A DNA stretch of 6,152 bases from a bacterium (GTDB taxonomy: Bacteria; Patescibacteriota; Minisyncoccia; Phycocordibacterales; SBAW01): contig JAKALC010000045.1 in NCBI GenBank assembly GCA_021813335.1, positions 1 to 6,152 of the forward strand, written 5' to 3'. The notes beneath the pieces were generated by a model, which had not been told where the DNA came from, ran no database searches, and saw only the letters and a program-made list of their open reading frames with translations. Of the stretch, positions 5,774-6,152 are shown one piece after another; the first letter of the stretch is position 1; each line of letters opens with the position of its first letter. A program made the translations under genes and the position numbers.

Positions 5774-5780
5774 CTCCTTT
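5774..5780 (-). promoter_or_regulatory. Shine-Dalgarno site deciding the TTG start
   Basis: AAAGGAG on the minus strand is spaced 6 nt from the TTG at 5767. It settles the start of the 124-aa gene, since no ATG lies upstream in frame near it. Confidence 0.8.
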
Positions 5781-5834
5781 GTGTTTTAGGTTGCGATGTT
5801 TTACGATCAAGAACTTCAAAGAGCGTAAGATTAC

Positions 5835-5863
5835 ATTTTACTATAAATCGCGGCGCGCGTCAA
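5835..5863 (-). promoter_or_regulatory. Sigma-70 promoter for the 124-aa gene
   Basis: On the minus strand, TTGACG (5858-5863) and TAAAAT (5835-5840) are separated by 17 nt; each matches consensus at 5 of 6 positions. Transcription would start near 5828 and give a leader of about 60 nt ending in the Shine-Dalgarno. It points away from the tRNA-Asp promoter. Confidence 0.75.
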
Positions 5864-5924
5864 TTACGGCCCTGGCGATGGCAAAAATATGATCATCGCA
5901 TTCGTCCGCGTCCAGCGAACCCGA

Positions 5925-5953
5925 TTGAAAAAACAGCAAAAATCGGGTATCGT
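5925..5953 (+). promoter_or_regulatory. Sigma-70 promoter for tRNA-Asp
   Basis: TTGAAA (5925-5930) and TATCGT (5948-5953) are 17 nt apart, matching consensus at 5/6 and 4/6. The predicted start near 5960 leaves a leader of about 5 nt before the tRNA at 5965, a typical tRNA gene geometry. The remaining bases between the two divergent promoters show nothing else clear. Confidence 0.7.
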
Positions 5954-5964
5954 TGTCTCTGTTT

Positions 5965-6038
5965 GCGGCCGTAGCTCAACTGGTTAGAGCGCCGCCCTGT
6001 CACGGCGGAGGTTGTGGGTTCAAGTCCCATCGGCCGCG
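5965..6038 (+). tRNA. tRNA-Asp(GUC)
   Basis: The 74-nt cloverleaf has acceptor GCGGCCG/CGGCCGC, D-arm GCTC...GAGC, anticodon stem CCGCC/GGCGG around loop CTGTCAC (anticodon GUC), and T-arm GTGGG-TTCAAGT-CCCAT. The discriminator is G (6038), as is usual for Asp. CCA is not encoded (next bases CAA). It has its own promoter upstream and terminator downstream, so it is a solo unit. Confidence 0.97.
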
Positions 6039-6043
6039 CAAAT

Positions 6044-6080
6044 AACGAGCCGAACGCTCCCGCGTCCGGCTCGTTTGTCT
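6044..6080 (+). terminator. Intrinsic terminator after tRNA-Asp
   Basis: AACGAGCCG (6044-6052) pairs with CGGCTCGTT (6067-6075); after one A/C mismatch, ACGC/GCGT closes a TCCC tetraloop. TGTCT follows. The stem is long and the T-tail modest. It could also act on the minus strand for a convergent gene beyond the window, but no long T-run supports this. Confidence 0.75.
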
Positions 6081-6090
6081 CCGATTACAT

Positions 6091-6103
6091 TGAGCTTGTC
6101 GAA
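6091..6103. repeat. Possible dispersed intergenic repeat motif
   Basis: TGAGCTTGTCGAA (reverse complement TTCGACAAGCTCA) sits between the tRNA-Asp terminator and the window edge. From memory, a short motif of this form recurs between genes in many bacterial and metagenome-derived genomes. A single copy here cannot show that it is a repeat in this genome. No gene is supported from 6081 to 6152. Confidence 0.3.
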
Positions 6104-6152
6104 ATGTGTCGGGGGTGGGGTCGGCCAAGAACATTTTTACTCGCCGTCGCTC

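Noticed and set aside
5885..5902. ATGATCAT palindrome and nearby GCGATG/CATCGC pair as an operator
   Set aside because: Short matches with a long loop in an AT-rich spacer; easily due to chance and not placed on either promoter core.
5711..5974. Plus-strand 87-codon open frame between the orphan gene and tRNA-Asp
   Set aside because: It overlaps both promoters and the tRNA gene, has no ribosome site, and shows no recognisable composition or motif.
6138..6152. Possible C-terminus of a minus-strand gene at the right edge (Ser-Asp-Gly-Glu then TAA)
   Set aside because: Only four codons are visible, too few to support a gene.

Overview
The window reads as a compact, GC-rich bacterial chromosome segment. 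It most likely comes from a metagenome-derived member of the Patescibacteria (CPR), Parcubacteria-like. This placement is inference from three traits: a short release factor 2 missing much of its N-terminal helical domain, a CTP synthase with unusual active-site context (GVMSGVGKG, GLCYGMQ), and sparse Shine-Dalgarno use. No ribosomal RNA or other phylogenetic marker is present to confirm it. A normal RF2 with SPF and GGQ motifs suggests UGA is a stop codon.

Nearly all coding lies on the minus strand. Reading in the direction of transcription from the right: a TTG-started orphan gene (5393-5767) with its own promoter, a canonical Shine-Dalgarno and a strong terminator; tRNA-Thr(GGU); a hairpin plus T-run; tRNA-Thr(CGU), whose encoded CCA directly touches the prfB start codon; prfB (RF2) with a short terminator; then a promoter and the cluster ftsE-ftsX-pyrG-EEP (gaps of 54, 16 and 1 nt). 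The last gene runs off the left edge. On the plus strand, tRNA-Asp(GUC) has its own promoter and terminator at the right end.

The cluster joins cell-envelope division (FtsEX ABC transporter controlling peptidoglycan hydrolysis), CTP supply (PyrG) and a metal-dependent phosphoesterase. prfB next to ftsE-ftsX is an arrangement known from several bacterial groups.

The main points for a second look are: (1) the left ~190-214 bases do not continue the EEP fold and resemble a molybdopterin oxidoreductase, joined at a motif both families could share, which suggests an assembly chimera; (2) tRNA-Thr(GGU) is flanked by a perfect 13-bp inverted repeat that extends its acceptor stem to 20 bp; (3) prfB starts at the nucleotide after a tRNA CCA end; (4) RF2 is shortened; (5) PyrG lacks the lid arginine linked to GTP activation. 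I see no CRISPR array, transposase, phage gene or defence system.
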